This document shows, piece by piece, positions 16,779-25,428 of a stretch of DNA of 45,825 nt. The notes below the pieces were generated by a model. That model made no database searches. It was not told where the DNA came from and saw only the letters and a list, made by a program, of their open reading frames with translations. Position 1 is the first letter of the stretch. Each line of letters starts with the position of its first letter. Made by a program: the position numbers and the translations under genes. This stretch comes from CAZDCZ01 sp964504155 (GTDB lineage Bacteria; Bacteroidota; Bacteroidia; Bacteroidales; UBA12077), in contig CAZDCZ010000009.1 of NCBI GenBank assembly GCA_964504155.1, positions 1 through 45,825 on the forward strand. Direction: 5' to 3'.

Positions 16779-18716
16779 ATGAAAAAAATATTATTATCGT
16801 TTTTATCGCTTCTTTTATTCTCGGGATTATTTGCACAGAGCAATATATTATTGACTATTGCAGATAAAAAAATCGAAAAAGAAGAATTTGAAAGAATATA
16901 TCAGAAAAATAAAAAGAATTTTTCAACCGGAGAAATTGTCTCAGTCGAAAAATATTTAGATATGTTTATTAAGTTTAAGCTTAAAGTTATTGAGGCTGAG
17001 TCGCTTGGTTTAGATACTTCAAGTGCTTTTAAAAAGGAATTAAACGGTTATAGAAAACAACTGATAAAACCATATTTTGTTGATAATAAATGTAAAAAAG
17101 AATTAATAGATAGCGCTTATAAACGTTCACTATACGAAGTAAGAGCAAAGCATATTTTAATAAAATTATCTCCAGATGCAAACGCAGAAGATACTGCTTT
17201 TGCGTATAAAAAAGCTTTAGAAATACGAAGGAGAATATTAAATGGGGAACCGTTTTCAGTAGTAGCAAAGGGTAGCTCAGACGATCCTTCAGTACGAAAT
17301 AATGGTGGAGACTTGGGGTATTTTACTGTATTTCAAATGGTATATCCATTCGAAGATGCTGCCTATAATCTTAATTTGGGGGAAATAAGTTACCCCGTTC
17401 GTACAAAATTCGGCTATCATATTATTCAAACTATTGATAAACGAAAAACTAAAGGACAAGTTAAGGTAGCACATATAATGCTTACTTTACCTAAAGGAAT
17501 TTCTGAAGAAAAAGCTAACGAAAAAGAAAAACTGATTAAGCAAATTTATCATAAATTAAAAACCGGAGACAAATTCGACGATTTAGTTGAGAAATATTCA
17601 GAAGATAGAGGCTCTGCCAGAAATGGAGGAGAATTACCTTGGTTTGGAGCAGGACGTATGGTTAAACCATTCGAAGATGCTGCATTCGAATTAGAAAATA
17701 TTAGTGATATCTCGAAACCAATAAAAACATCTTTCGGATGGCATATTATTAAGCTTATCGACAAAAAGACTATTGGTAGTTTAGAAGAAACTAAAGATGA
17801 ATTAGAAAGACGTGTTGAAAGAGATGAAAGAATAAAAATAGCTCAGAATGAGTTTGTTAAAAATCTGAAAAAAGAATATAATGTAATAGAAGATACTAAC
17901 AGCTATTTAGAATTGCTCGATTATCTTACAAAAGAAAATGATAAATCATATAATTCTTATAACCTCGACGACACTTTAGTTGTTATAAATAAAAATATAT
18001 ATACCAAGAAAAATTTTCTTGCTTATCTTACGGATATTGATAAGACTAATCGTTTGAATTCTATTACATTCGAAAAGTATTATAATATATATCTAAACAA
18101 TATATTATTTGCAATTGAAGATACTAATTTAGAAGAAAAGTATCCTGAGTTAAAATATTTGCTTAAAGAATATCACGATGGAATATTACTATTTGATTTA
18201 ACCGATAAATTAATATGGACAAAAGCTGCGGAAGATACCATAGGTTTGGAAAAATACTTTAAAAAGAATAGGAATAATTACATGTGGAATGAAAGATATG
18301 ACGGGATAATTTATTATTGTAATAATGAAAATATATGTTCTAAGATAACGAATCTTACAAAAAAACGATTTCTTAGAAAGGGTCTCTCGTCAGAAGAAAT
18401 ATTAAAAAAATTTAACGAAAAAGAAGAAAATTTTGTTCGAATAGAAAAAGGAGTTTTTTCTAAAGGACAAAATAATATTGTTGATGCTAAAATATGGGGA
18501 GCAAAAAGCTTATCTGCCGATAAAAATAAAACAACATTATTGAAAGGGAAATTAATTGCTCCTACAAGACGAGAGTTTGACGAAGTAAAAGGGAGCGTTA
18601 TTGCCGACTATCAGAGCTATCTCGAGAAATTGTGGATAAATAAATTAGAGAATAAATACAATATTATTATTAATAAAGAAGTTTTAAATAAATTAAAAAA
18701 TAACATCGAAAAATAA
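16779..18716 (+). CDS. Periplasmic peptidyl-prolyl isomerase with two PpiC/parvulin domains
   Basis: A 645-residue exported foldase. The signal peptide is MKKILLSFLSLLLFSGLFAQ (cleavage after about 18-20). A SurA/trigger-like N-terminal helical region is followed by two parvulin domains, at about 122-215 (VRAKHILIKLSP...GGDLGYF...GYHIIQ) and about 228-328 (KVAHIMLTLPKG...GGELPWFGAGRM...GWHIIKL). A long C-terminal part (330-645) has no assigned domain. It is the first of three closely spaced genes (4 and 12 bp gaps) for chaperones of outer-membrane protein transit. Both parvulin domains look complete, unlike in the next gene. Confidence 0.92.
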   Translation: MKKILLSFLSLLLFSGLFAQSNILLTIADKKIEKEEFERIYQKNKKNFSTGEIVSVEKYLDMFIKFKLKVIEAESLGLDTSSAFKKELNGYRKQLIKPYFVDNKCKKELIDSAYKRSLYEVRAKHILIKLSPDANAEDTAFAYKKALEIRRRILNGEPFSVVAKGSSDDPSVRNNGGDLGYFTVFQMVYPFEDAAYNLNLGEISYPVRTKFGYHIIQTIDKRKTKGQVKVAHIMLTLPKGISEEKANEKEKLIKQIYHKLKTGDKFDDLVEKYSEDRGSARNGGELPWFGAGRMVKPFEDAAFELENISDISKPIKTSFGWHIIKLIDKKTIGSLEETKDELERRVERDERIKIAQNEFVKNLKKEYNVIEDTNSYLELLDYLTKENDKSYNSYNLDDTLVVINKNIYTKKNFLAYLTDIDKTNRLNSITFEKYYNIYLNNILFAIEDTNLEEKYPELKYLLKEYHDGILLFDLTDKLIWTKAAEDTIGLEKYFKKNRNNYMWNERYDGIIYYCNNENICSKITNLTKKRFLRKGLSSEEILKKFNEKEENFVRIEKGVFSKGQNNIVDAKIWGAKSLSADKNKTTLLKGKLIAPTRREFDEVKGSVIADYQSYLEKLWINKLENKYNIIINKEVLNKLKNNIEK

Positions 18717-18720
18717 TATA

Positions 18721-19569
18721 ATGAAAATTCTAAATATTTTATTTCTACTTATTTTAATTATTTTTAATGCTTGCACAAAGCTAAACGATAATAACGAACA
18801 AGAAAAGTTAGCTAAAGTTTACGATAAGTATTTATATGCATCTGATATAAAATTTCTTATTGTTGATAATATTACTCCTGACGATAGTACAGTAATTATC
18901 GATAATTATATTAAAAATTGGATTAAGGAACAATTATTGTTAAAAAAAGCTGAAGAATATTTGCCCGATGAAAGAAAAAATATTGAAAAGCAAATAGAAA
19001 ATTATAGAACCTCATTATTAATATTTAAATACAGACAGATGCTTATTAAGCAGAAGTTAGATACTATTGTTAAGGACGAAGAAATACAACGATATTTTAA
19101 TGAAAATAAAAATAATTTTGTGCTTCACGATAATATTGTAAAAGTATTATATATTAAATTCTCTAAAGCATCTCCTAATGTCGAAGAAGTTAAATCTTGG
19201 TATATGTCAGATAAAGAAGAGAGTAAACAAAAACTTGACGAATATTGTTATCAGTATGCAAATAAATATGACGATTTTAATAATAATTGGGTTAAATTTT
19301 CGGATTTAAGAAAACAAATTCCTATAGAAATTAATAATTCTCAAAACTATTTAAAATATAGAAAAAATATTGAAGTTGAAGATTCTCTATTTTATTATTT
19401 TATTAGAATTAATGATTACAAACTTGAAGGAACAGTTCAACCATTAGAATATTCTAAATTGAGAATTAAAAGCATAATATTGAATAAACGAAAATTCAAA
19501 TATTTTGATGATCTTGAGAATCATATTTATAGCAGTGCTTTAAACCGAAACGATTTTATAATTTATTAA
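18721..19569 (+). CDS. SurA-N-like lipoprotein lacking a PPIase domain
   Basis: A lipoprotein of 282 residues: the lipobox IIFNAC puts the acylated cysteine at residue 18, followed by TKLNDNN. The mature part starts like SurA/PpiC proteins (AKVYDKYLYASDIKFLI, then a charged helical region with EQLLLKKAEEYL), but no parvulin signature (GGxLG, GxHI) is visible. It sits 4 bp after one PPIase and 12 bp before another, so it is most likely a non-catalytic, membrane-tethered chaperone subunit working with them. The assignment rests on helical pattern and context, hence moderate confidence. Confidence 0.75.
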   Translation: MKILNILFLLILIIFNACTKLNDNNEQEKLAKVYDKYLYASDIKFLIVDNITPDDSTVIIDNYIKNWIKEQLLLKKAEEYLPDERKNIEKQIENYRTSLLIFKYRQMLIKQKLDTIVKDEEIQRYFNENKNNFVLHDNIVKVLYIKFSKASPNVEEVKSWYMSDKEESKQKLDEYCYQYANKYDDFNNNWVKFSDLRKQIPIEINNSQNYLKYRKNIEVEDSLFYYFIRINDYKLEGTVQPLEYSKLRIKSIILNKRKFKYFDDLENHIYSSALNRNDFIIY

Positions 19570-19581
19570 AATACATTATTT

Positions 19582-20925
19582 ATGAAGAAATTACTAATGT
19601 TATTATTTATTGTAATAACTATGACAGAATACTCGACCTCACAAACAAATAAAATAATCGATCAGGTTGTTGCAATAGTAGGCGATAAAATTATTCTGCA
19701 ATCAGATATTGAAAATCAGTCTATACAATTAAGAGCACAAGGATATTATTCTAGTCGCGATATTAAATGCGAAGTTCTTGAAAAACTAGTAATTCAAAAA
19801 TTAATGCTTAATCAAGCCGAATTAGATAGTTTAGAAATAGGGGAGAGTACTATAGAATCTGAGCTCGATAGAAGATTAATGTATTTTGTTAGACAAATTG
19901 GGTCGGAGAAAAAACTCGAAGAGTACTATAATAAAACAATACTCGAAATAAAAGAAGATTTCAGGACTTTAATTCACGATCAGCTGTTAACTCAAAAAAT
20001 GCAAAAGCAAATTTCATCTGAAGCAAAAGTTAGTCCGAAAGAAGTTGTCGATTTGTATAAAAAAATGCCGAAAGATAGTCTCCCTATGATTAATACTCAA
20101 ATACAATTAAATCAAATTGTGATGTATCCACCGCAAGACGATGAGGTAAAACAAAATACTAGAAAAAAATTACTGGAATTACGCGAGCGTATATTAAATG
20201 GAGAAAGATTTTCTACCCTAGCTATTTTGTATTCAGAAGATCCCGGAACAGCAAGAAAAGGTGGAGAATTGGGATTCAGAACTAAAGAAGAATTAGACCC
20301 TGCTTTTGCTCGAGCGGCTTTTAGCCTTAAAAAGGATCAGGTCTCTCGTATTGTTGAGTCCTCGTATGGTTTACATATTATTAAACTTATTGCTCGTGAA
20401 GGAGAACAAGTTAATGTGCGACATATATTAATTATTCCCGATGTAAGTATTGCTCAACGAAAAACAGTTAAAGCAAAACTCGATAGTGTAGCTACTCTTC
20501 TTCGACTCGATAGCCTTGATTTTAAAATGGCAGCATTTAAGTTTTCAGAAGATGAGCAATCAAGATTAAACGAAGGTATAATGGTTAATCCAAAGAATTC
20601 ATCTACAAAATTTCAACTCGAAGAACTCCCTCGTGAAGAGTACTCTGTTATTAAAGATATGAAAGTGGGAGTAATCTCTGAACCTTTCGAAGCCGTTGAT
20701 AAAAAAGGAAAAGTGGTTTTTAAAATTGTTAGAATAAAATCGAAAATAAAAGCTCATAGAGCCTCTATAAAAACCGATTTTGAATTAATAGAACAAATGG
20801 TTCTTAATACAAAGAAACAAGAAGTAATTAAAAAATGGATAGACGATAAACAGGGAAAAACATATATCCATATAGACGACTCGTTTAAAAAATGCAATTT
20901 TGAAGATGAAGGCTGGATTAAATAA
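19582..20925 (+). CDS. surA: SurA-type periplasmic chaperone/peptidyl-prolyl isomerase
   Basis: A 447-residue exported SurA homologue. A signal peptide (about 1-21) precedes the SurA N-terminal chaperone domain beginning IIDQVVAIVGDKIILQSDIE, the family hallmark. The first parvulin domain (about 172-270) is canonical (GGELGF, GLHIIKL). The second (about 275-380) keeps VRHILI but lacks the GGxLG signature and is probably inactive. It follows the SurA-N-like lipoprotein by 12 bp and is followed by a strong terminator. Expected role: holding unfolded outer-membrane proteins for the BAM complex. The symbol is by homology; Bacteroidota often have several such paralogues. Confidence 0.9.
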   Translation: MKKLLMLLFIVITMTEYSTSQTNKIIDQVVAIVGDKIILQSDIENQSIQLRAQGYYSSRDIKCEVLEKLVIQKLMLNQAELDSLEIGESTIESELDRRLMYFVRQIGSEKKLEEYYNKTILEIKEDFRTLIHDQLLTQKMQKQISSEAKVSPKEVVDLYKKMPKDSLPMINTQIQLNQIVMYPPQDDEVKQNTRKKLLELRERILNGERFSTLAILYSEDPGTARKGGELGFRTKEELDPAFARAAFSLKKDQVSRIVESSYGLHIIKLIAREGEQVNVRHILIIPDVSIAQRKTVKAKLDSVATLLRLDSLDFKMAAFKFSEDEQSRLNEGIMVNPKNSSTKFQLEELPREEYSVIKDMKVGVISEPFEAVDKKGKVVFKIVRIKSKIKAHRASIKTDFELIEQMVLNTKKQEVIKKWIDDKQGKTYIHIDDSFKKCNFEDEGWIK

Positions 20926-20951
20926 TAAACAAGATTTCTTATAAATAAGTA

Positions 20952-20984
20952 AAAATCTGACGAAATTAAATTTCGTCAGATTTT
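20952..20984 (+). terminator. Intrinsic terminator after surA
   Basis: A perfect 15-bp stem (AAAATCTGACGAAAT and its complement) with a 3-base loop, ending in TTTT, lies 26 bp after the surA stop. It closes the three-gene chaperone unit. Confidence 0.9.
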
Positions 20985-21069
20985 ATTGCATTATTTAATT
21001 TGAGAATATTACATTTTATTAGTGCTTATTAATGATATATTTTTTGTCTCTAGAATGTTAATTATCCCA

Positions 21070-22584
21070 ATGAAAGCATTAAACCCAAATAGAATACTTT
21101 TGTTTTTCTTGTTAATATTTATTTCAGGATTTGTAAATGCTCAAAAAACAGAAAAAATAAAGATATTAAACTCTAATTCCTTAGAGTTCAGTGAGAAAAT
21201 TGGAGCCAATGTAAGAAGGTTTCTTGGTAATGTTATTTTCGAACATAATAATACCCAAATGTATTGCGATAGTGCTTATATATTTGGTGGCGAAAATACT
21301 ATTTATGCTTATAGTAATGTCCATGTTAATCAAGACGATAGCCTTCATATGTATGGAGATTATTTAGAATATAATGGAAATACTTATCAAGGGAAAGTTA
21401 GAAATAATGTTACTTTAAACGACAATCAAATTACTCTTGCTACAGATTCTCTTAATTTTAATTCGCAAACAAATATTGTATATTACTTTAATGGAGGAGA
21501 AATTCTAAACGATAGTAATACCATGGAAAGCAATCTTGGTTATTATTATTCGAAAAAAGATTTGTTCTTTTTTAAAGATAGCGTTGTGCTTATTACTCCC
21601 GATTATAAGGTAGAAACAGATACTCTAAAATATAATACAAAAACCGAAATTTCTTATTTTTTAGGCCCAACAGATATTACAAATAACGATGATTATTTAT
21701 ATTGCGAAAATGGCTGGTATAATACCAACGAAAAAAAATTTCAGTTTAACAAAAATGCGTTTTATAAAAATAAAGGAAAAATATTAAAGGGTGATAGTTT
21801 ATATTACGATAAAAATAATGGCTTAGGGAAAGCTTTTGTTAATGTTGAATTAATAGATACGACGCAAAATATTACTTTAAAAGGAAATTATGCTAAATAT
21901 GTAAAAGAACCTGAGAGTTTTTTTATTACCGATAGTGCTATACTTATTAGTGTAACGAATGTAACCGATTCTGTATTTATGCATGCCGATACTATTTGTT
22001 CCGATTACGATTCGTTAAATATTAATAAAGTTATTAGAGCTTATAATAAAGTAAAGATTTATAAAAATGATATTCAAAGTGTATGCGATTCATTAGTATT
22101 TACACAGGAAGATTCGGTAATTATTTTGTATAATAATCCTGTTGTTTGGTCAGGAGAAAATCAAGTTACGGCAGATACTATGCAAATATTTACTAATGAT
22201 TCAAAAGTTGATTATATTGAGTTAAATGGTTCTCCATATATAATATCTCAGGAAGATACTGCTAGATATAATCAGATTAAAGGGAAGAAAATGACAGTTT
22301 ATGTTCGTGATAATCAGATATATAAAGTTAATGTTAGCGGAAATGGACAAACAATATATTATACTAAAGACAAAAATAAGATTGTTGGAATAAATAAATC
22401 AGAGAGTAGTAGATTAATATTGTATTTAAAAGATAAGCAAATTGTTCGTATAGTAATGCTTCAGAAGCCTGATGGTACATTGTTCCCATTAGGAGATTTA
22501 GAGGAAACTAAGCTTAAAGGTTTTAAATGGTTAATTAATAACCGACCCCAAAATAAATATGATATATTTAAATGGGAAAAATAA
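21070..22584 (+). CDS. OstA/LptA-like organic-solvent-tolerance family protein
   Basis: An exported beta-rich protein related to OstA/LptA, which carries lipopolysaccharide across the periplasm. The ATG at 21070 is chosen over an upstream GTG (21022) and ATG (21055) because it directly begins a signal peptide (MKALNPNRILLFFLLIFISG, cleavage near VNAQ); the mature product follows to a total of 504 residues. The body consists of repeated OstA motifs (for example MYCDSAYIFGGENTIYAYSN, MYGDYLEYNGNTYQGKV, LKGDSLYYDKNNGLGKA). It is much longer than E. coli LptA (185 residues), as is usual for this phylum's OstA-like proteins. It follows the SurA cluster after a terminator, so function is linked although transcription is separate. 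Confidence 0.88.
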   Translation: MKALNPNRILLFFLLIFISGFVNAQKTEKIKILNSNSLEFSEKIGANVRRFLGNVIFEHNNTQMYCDSAYIFGGENTIYAYSNVHVNQDDSLHMYGDYLEYNGNTYQGKVRNNVTLNDNQITLATDSLNFNSQTNIVYYFNGGEILNDSNTMESNLGYYYSKKDLFFFKDSVVLITPDYKVETDTLKYNTKTEISYFLGPTDITNNDDYLYCENGWYNTNEKKFQFNKNAFYKNKGKILKGDSLYYDKNNGLGKAFVNVELIDTTQNITLKGNYAKYVKEPESFFITDSAILISVTNVTDSVFMHADTICSDYDSLNINKVIRAYNKVKIYKNDIQSVCDSLVFTQEDSVIILYNNPVVWSGENQVTADTMQIFTNDSKVDYIELNGSPYIISQEDTARYNQIKGKKMTVYVRDNQIYKVNVSGNGQTIYYTKDKNKIVGINKSESSRLILYLKDKQIVRIVMLQKPDGTLFPLGDLEETKLKGFKWLINNRPQNKYDIFKWEK

Positions 22585-22611
22585 AAAAGGGTTTATTAAA
22601 AACCCTTTTTT
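22583..22611. terminator. Bidirectional terminator between convergent genes
   Basis: A 12-bp stem (AAAAAAGGGTTT / AAACCCTTTTTT) with a 5-base loop overlaps the stop codon of the OstA-like gene. A-tract and T-tract flanks make it usable from both directions; the next gene (22619-22840) converges on it. Confidence 0.85.
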
Positions 22612-22618
22612 TATATTA

Positions 22619-22840
22619 TTAATATTCATCTTCGTTAAAAAAGAAATCGTCTTTACTCGGATAATCCGGCCAAATATCTTCAATGCTTTCATAAACGTCT
22701 CCTTCATCTTCTATCTCCTGCAGATTTTCAATTACTTCTAAAGGAGCCCCGGAGCGAATACCAAAATCAATTAATTCTTCTTTTGTTGCCGGCCAAGGTG
22801 CATCTTCTAATTTTGAAGCTAATTCTAGAGTCCAATACAT
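22619..22840 (-). CDS. Small DUF2795 family protein
   Basis: A conserved acidic 73-residue protein typical of Bacteroidota: MYWTLELASKLEDAPWPATK, then a helix with DFGIRSGAPLEVIENLQEIE and an acidic aromatic tail (DDFFFNEDEY). The APWPATKEELID stretch is the DUF2795 signature. No biochemical role is established. It has its own recognisable promoter (22881-22909) and terminator, which argues that it is a real and independently expressed gene. Confidence 0.88.
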   Translation of the reverse strand: MYWTLELASKLEDAPWPATKEELIDFGIRSGAPLEVIENLQEIEDEGDVYESIEDIWPDYPSKDDFFFNEDEY

Positions 22841-22880
22841 AGTTGTCTGTTTAATATTTAATTCATGTTCTAAAATTCTG

Positions 22881-22909
22881 CAAATATAAAAATAAATTTA
22901 AAAAACAAA
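22881..22909 (-). promoter_or_regulatory. Promoter of the DUF2795 gene
   Basis: Read on the minus strand: TTTG (22906-22909), 17 bp, TATATTTG (22881-22888), fitting the Bacteroidota -33/-7 pattern at slightly short spacing. The -7 box is 40 bp before the ATG. Confidence 0.65.
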
Positions 22910-23016
22910 ATTTATTTTGCGAAATCTTATAAACAATGATGAACCAATTTTTTATTAATTTGTTAGATTGTCTGATATGAGATGAATGTGTTAAAAAAAA
23001 TATTTATAAAATTTTA

Positions 23017-23559
23017 TTAATAATCCCATTCAATTTCATTTGATTTTAAATCTACAGAAAATTTTCTCGATAAAACAAATAGGTAATCCGATAATCTATT
23101 TAGATATTTAATAATAATATTATCAATGTCGAATTTTTCTGAAACTTTTATTGTTATTCTTTCTGCTCTTCTGCATATCGTTCTGGCAATATGACAATAC
23201 GATACTGTTGTGTGTCCTCCCGGTAAAATAAATTTTTTTAATTGAGGTAAAGAATTATCTATCTCATCAATCTTATTTTCTAAATAAATAATGTCAGTAG
23301 TATTAATAATAATATTTCCTGTTTTTTTATTAGCTTGTTCAGTAGCTAGCATTGTTCCACAAATCATTAATTTATTTTGAATATCTATAAGAGTATTGAA
23401 AGTATTCTTATCGAGTTTCTGATCGCGAATTAAACCTATATATGCATTTAGCTCATCAATAGTGCCGTAAGCTTCTATTCTGTCGTGATATTTAGTAACT
23501 CTTTTTCCACCAATTAACGATGTGCTTCCGGTATCTCCGGTTTTAGTATATATTTTCAT
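23017..23559 (-). CDS. Cob(I)yrinic acid a,c-diamide adenosyltransferase (PduO type)
   Basis: This enzyme transfers the adenosyl group of ATP to cob(I)alamin to make coenzyme B12. The 180-residue protein has the PduO/MMAB signatures: TKTGDTGSTSLIGG (5-18) for ATP binding, the helix with YGTIDELNAYIG (31-42), RRAER (130-134) and NRLSDYLFVLSRK (154-166). It lies 42 bp downstream of the ABC ATPase gene on the same strand and may share its transcript. No B12-dependent enzyme or transporter is encoded in the window, so its client is elsewhere. Confidence 0.95.
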   Translation of the reverse strand: MKIYTKTGDTGSTSLIGGKRVTKYHDRIEAYGTIDELNAYIGLIRDQKLDKNTFNTLIDIQNKLMICGTMLATEQANKKTGNIIINTTDIIYLENKIDEIDNSLPQLKKFILPGGHTTVSYCHIARTICRRAERITIKVSEKFDIDNIIIKYLNRLSDYLFVLSRKFSVDLKSNEIEWDY

Positions 23560-23601
23560 TATGAATATATTATTTTAAAAGCTTTCTTTGTATAAGATAT
23601 T

Positions 23602-24303
23602 CTAGTTAGATAATAGATTTTTATTTAGTTCATCAGATTCTATTTCTCCGTCTTTTAATCGAATAATTCTGTGAGCATGCATTGCTATATCTTCTTCGTG
23701 AGTTACAAGAATAATAGTATTCCCTTGTTTATGAATATTGTCGAATAGATGTAAAATATCTGCCGATGTTTTTGAGTCGAGATTCCCTGTAGGTTCGTCA
23801 GCAAGTATTATCGAAGGAGAATTAACTAAAGCTCTGGCAACAGCAACTCTTTGACGTTGACCTCCCGAAAGTTCGTTAGGCTTATGTGTTATTCTATCTT
23901 CTAAACCTACACTAATTAATGTTTCTTTTGCTTTTGCTAGTCTTTCTTCTTTTTTATATCCTGCATAAATTAAGGGTAAGGCAACATTCTCTAAAGCAGA
24001 ATATCTAGGCAAAAGATTGAATGTTTGAAAAACAAAACCAATCTCTTCGTTACGTATTCCCGCAAGCTCATCATCGTTTAGCTGACTTACATCTTTATTA
24101 TTAAGTATATATTGCCCTTTTGTAGGTGTATCTAAACACCCTATAATATTCATCATTGTTGATTTCCCCGAACCGGAAGGACCCATTATGGCAACATATT
24201 CATTTTTGTTAATGTCTATAGATATTGATCTTACGGCTCTTACAGTTTCTGTTCCTACATAATAATTTTTTATTATATCGGTAAACCTTATAATATTTTC
24301 CAT
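23602..24303 (-). CDS. ABC transporter ATP-binding protein, LolD/MacB type
   Basis: A 233-residue ATPase of the lipoprotein-export/macrolide-export class. Walker A GPSGSGKST (41-49), the Q-loop (FQTFNLLP, about 92-99), the signature LSGGQ (145-149), Walker B ILADEP (166-171) and the switch histidine (VTHEE) are all intact. The GNLDS extension after Walker B is typical of LolD/MacB/FtsE. These ATPases need an FtsX-like permease, but none is adjacent: the flanking genes encode an adenosyltransferase and a methyltransferase. Its partner must be encoded elsewhere or was separated by rearrangement. Confidence 0.95.
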   Translation of the reverse strand: MENIIRFTDIIKNYYVGTETVRAVRSISIDINKNEYVAIMGPSGSGKSTMMNIIGCLDTPTKGQYILNNKDVSQLNDDELAGIRNEEIGFVFQTFNLLPRYSALENVALPLIYAGYKKEERLAKAKETLISVGLEDRITHKPNELSGGQRQRVAVARALVNSPSIILADEPTGNLDSKTSADILHLFDNIHKQGNTIILVTHEEDIAMHAHRIIRLKDGEIESDELNKNLLSN

Positions 24304-24462
24304 TATAATTGTGTTATTTGAATAATGAAACGAATTTAATTATAATATAATATAAAACAATATGTTTTTTTATTGAATATTTAATTTTTTCCTAAAAATA
24401 GAATTTAGTATGTTTTTCAAGTAATAAAAAATCAATTAAATATATTTTAATTTTAAATTATA

Positions 24463-25257
24463 CTAATACCTGATAGTAAAATTTTGCTTTGTTAGTTCTG
24501 TTTTAAAGAATATTATGCCCATTCTAAAAATATCAATACTAACTCTGACTTTATTATTTTTTATAATTTTTTCCCAAGCTATTTCCATATCTTTCGACCA
24601 ATGAATATCGTCGAAAATAAAGATACTATTGTTGTTGATTTTATTCAAACAAAGATTGAAATATTCGTAAGTTCGGGCTCCATTATGGTCTCCATCAAAA
24701 AACACCATGTCCACAGTATTTTTCGATTCTAAAATCTTAGGTAATTCTTCTAAAAATATTCCACAATGAAAATTTATATTGTTAAAGTTTAGTTTAATGG
24801 CATTGTTCTTTGCTATATCTAGTTTCTTTTTTTCAGCTTCTATTGTGTCAAGAAATATTTTATTATTGGCATTAGCAATAAAAAAACTGCTTATCCCAAT
24901 CGAAGTACCTAATTCAATTGCCGATTCGCAATTATAATAATTTATAATTTGAGAAAGTAAAATTCCATATTTTATAGGTATCGACGATATACGTGTCATG
25001 TAAGATATTGAACGTATATTTGAATTTGTAACTTGTGATCCTGCACCAAATTCTCTTAATGTAAGTTTTGTGTTATTTTTTAATAACGATTTTCTAATTT
25101 TCTTTATTTTTATGTATTCTTCTTTATTCGAGTTCGAATTAAAAACCTTTTTAATTAAATCGAACATAAATGGGGAATGAATACCATAGCCATATTTGTG
25201 CGACGATAATAGTTTGTAAATAAAATATTTATAAATATATCTGAAGTTAATTTTCAT
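24463..25257 (-). CDS. Class I SAM-dependent methyltransferase
   Basis: A 264-residue Rossmann-fold methyltransferase. Motif I is AIELGTSIGISSFFIA (about 132-147), the acidic residue after strand 2 is in DTIEAEKKKLDIAK, and the post-motif DMVFFDGDH (about 185-193) resembles O-methyltransferase family 3/24 proteins. The N-terminus (YGIHSPFMFDLIKKVF) is a conserved lead-in seen in the Bacteroidota members. Substrate is unknown. It is separated from the ABC ATPase by 159 bp and divergent from recG. Confidence 0.88.
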   Translation of the reverse strand: MKINFRYIYKYFIYKLLSSHKYGYGIHSPFMFDLIKKVFNSNSNKEEYIKIKKIRKSLLKNNTKLTLREFGAGSQVTNSNIRSISYMTRISSIPIKYGILLSQIINYYNCESAIELGTSIGISSFFIANANNKIFLDTIEAEKKKLDIAKNNAIKLNFNNINFHCGIFLEELPKILESKNTVDMVFFDGDHNGARTYEYFNLCLNKINNNSIFIFDDIHWSKDMEIAWEKIIKNNKVRVSIDIFRMGIIFFKTELTKQNFTIRY

Positions 25258-25362
25258 GCGCTTTTGTTTTATATTATAACAATTTTAAATACAAAAAGCT
25301 AAAAACAATATTTATTTAGAAATTAATAATTAAAATTGTGATTTTTATTGTTTAGTTCAAAT

Positions 25363-25392
25363 TTTGAGTTTAATTAATAATTTATATTTTTG
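25363..25392 (+). promoter_or_regulatory. Promoter of recG
   Basis: TTTG (25363-25366), 18 bp, TATTTTTG (25385-25392): a good match to the Bacteroidota consensus TTTG-N19-21-TAnnTTTG, 36 bp before the recG ATG. Confidence 0.7.
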
Positions 25393-25428
25393 AATAAAAA
25401 ATTTTTATACTTAAAGTGATGTAAAATA

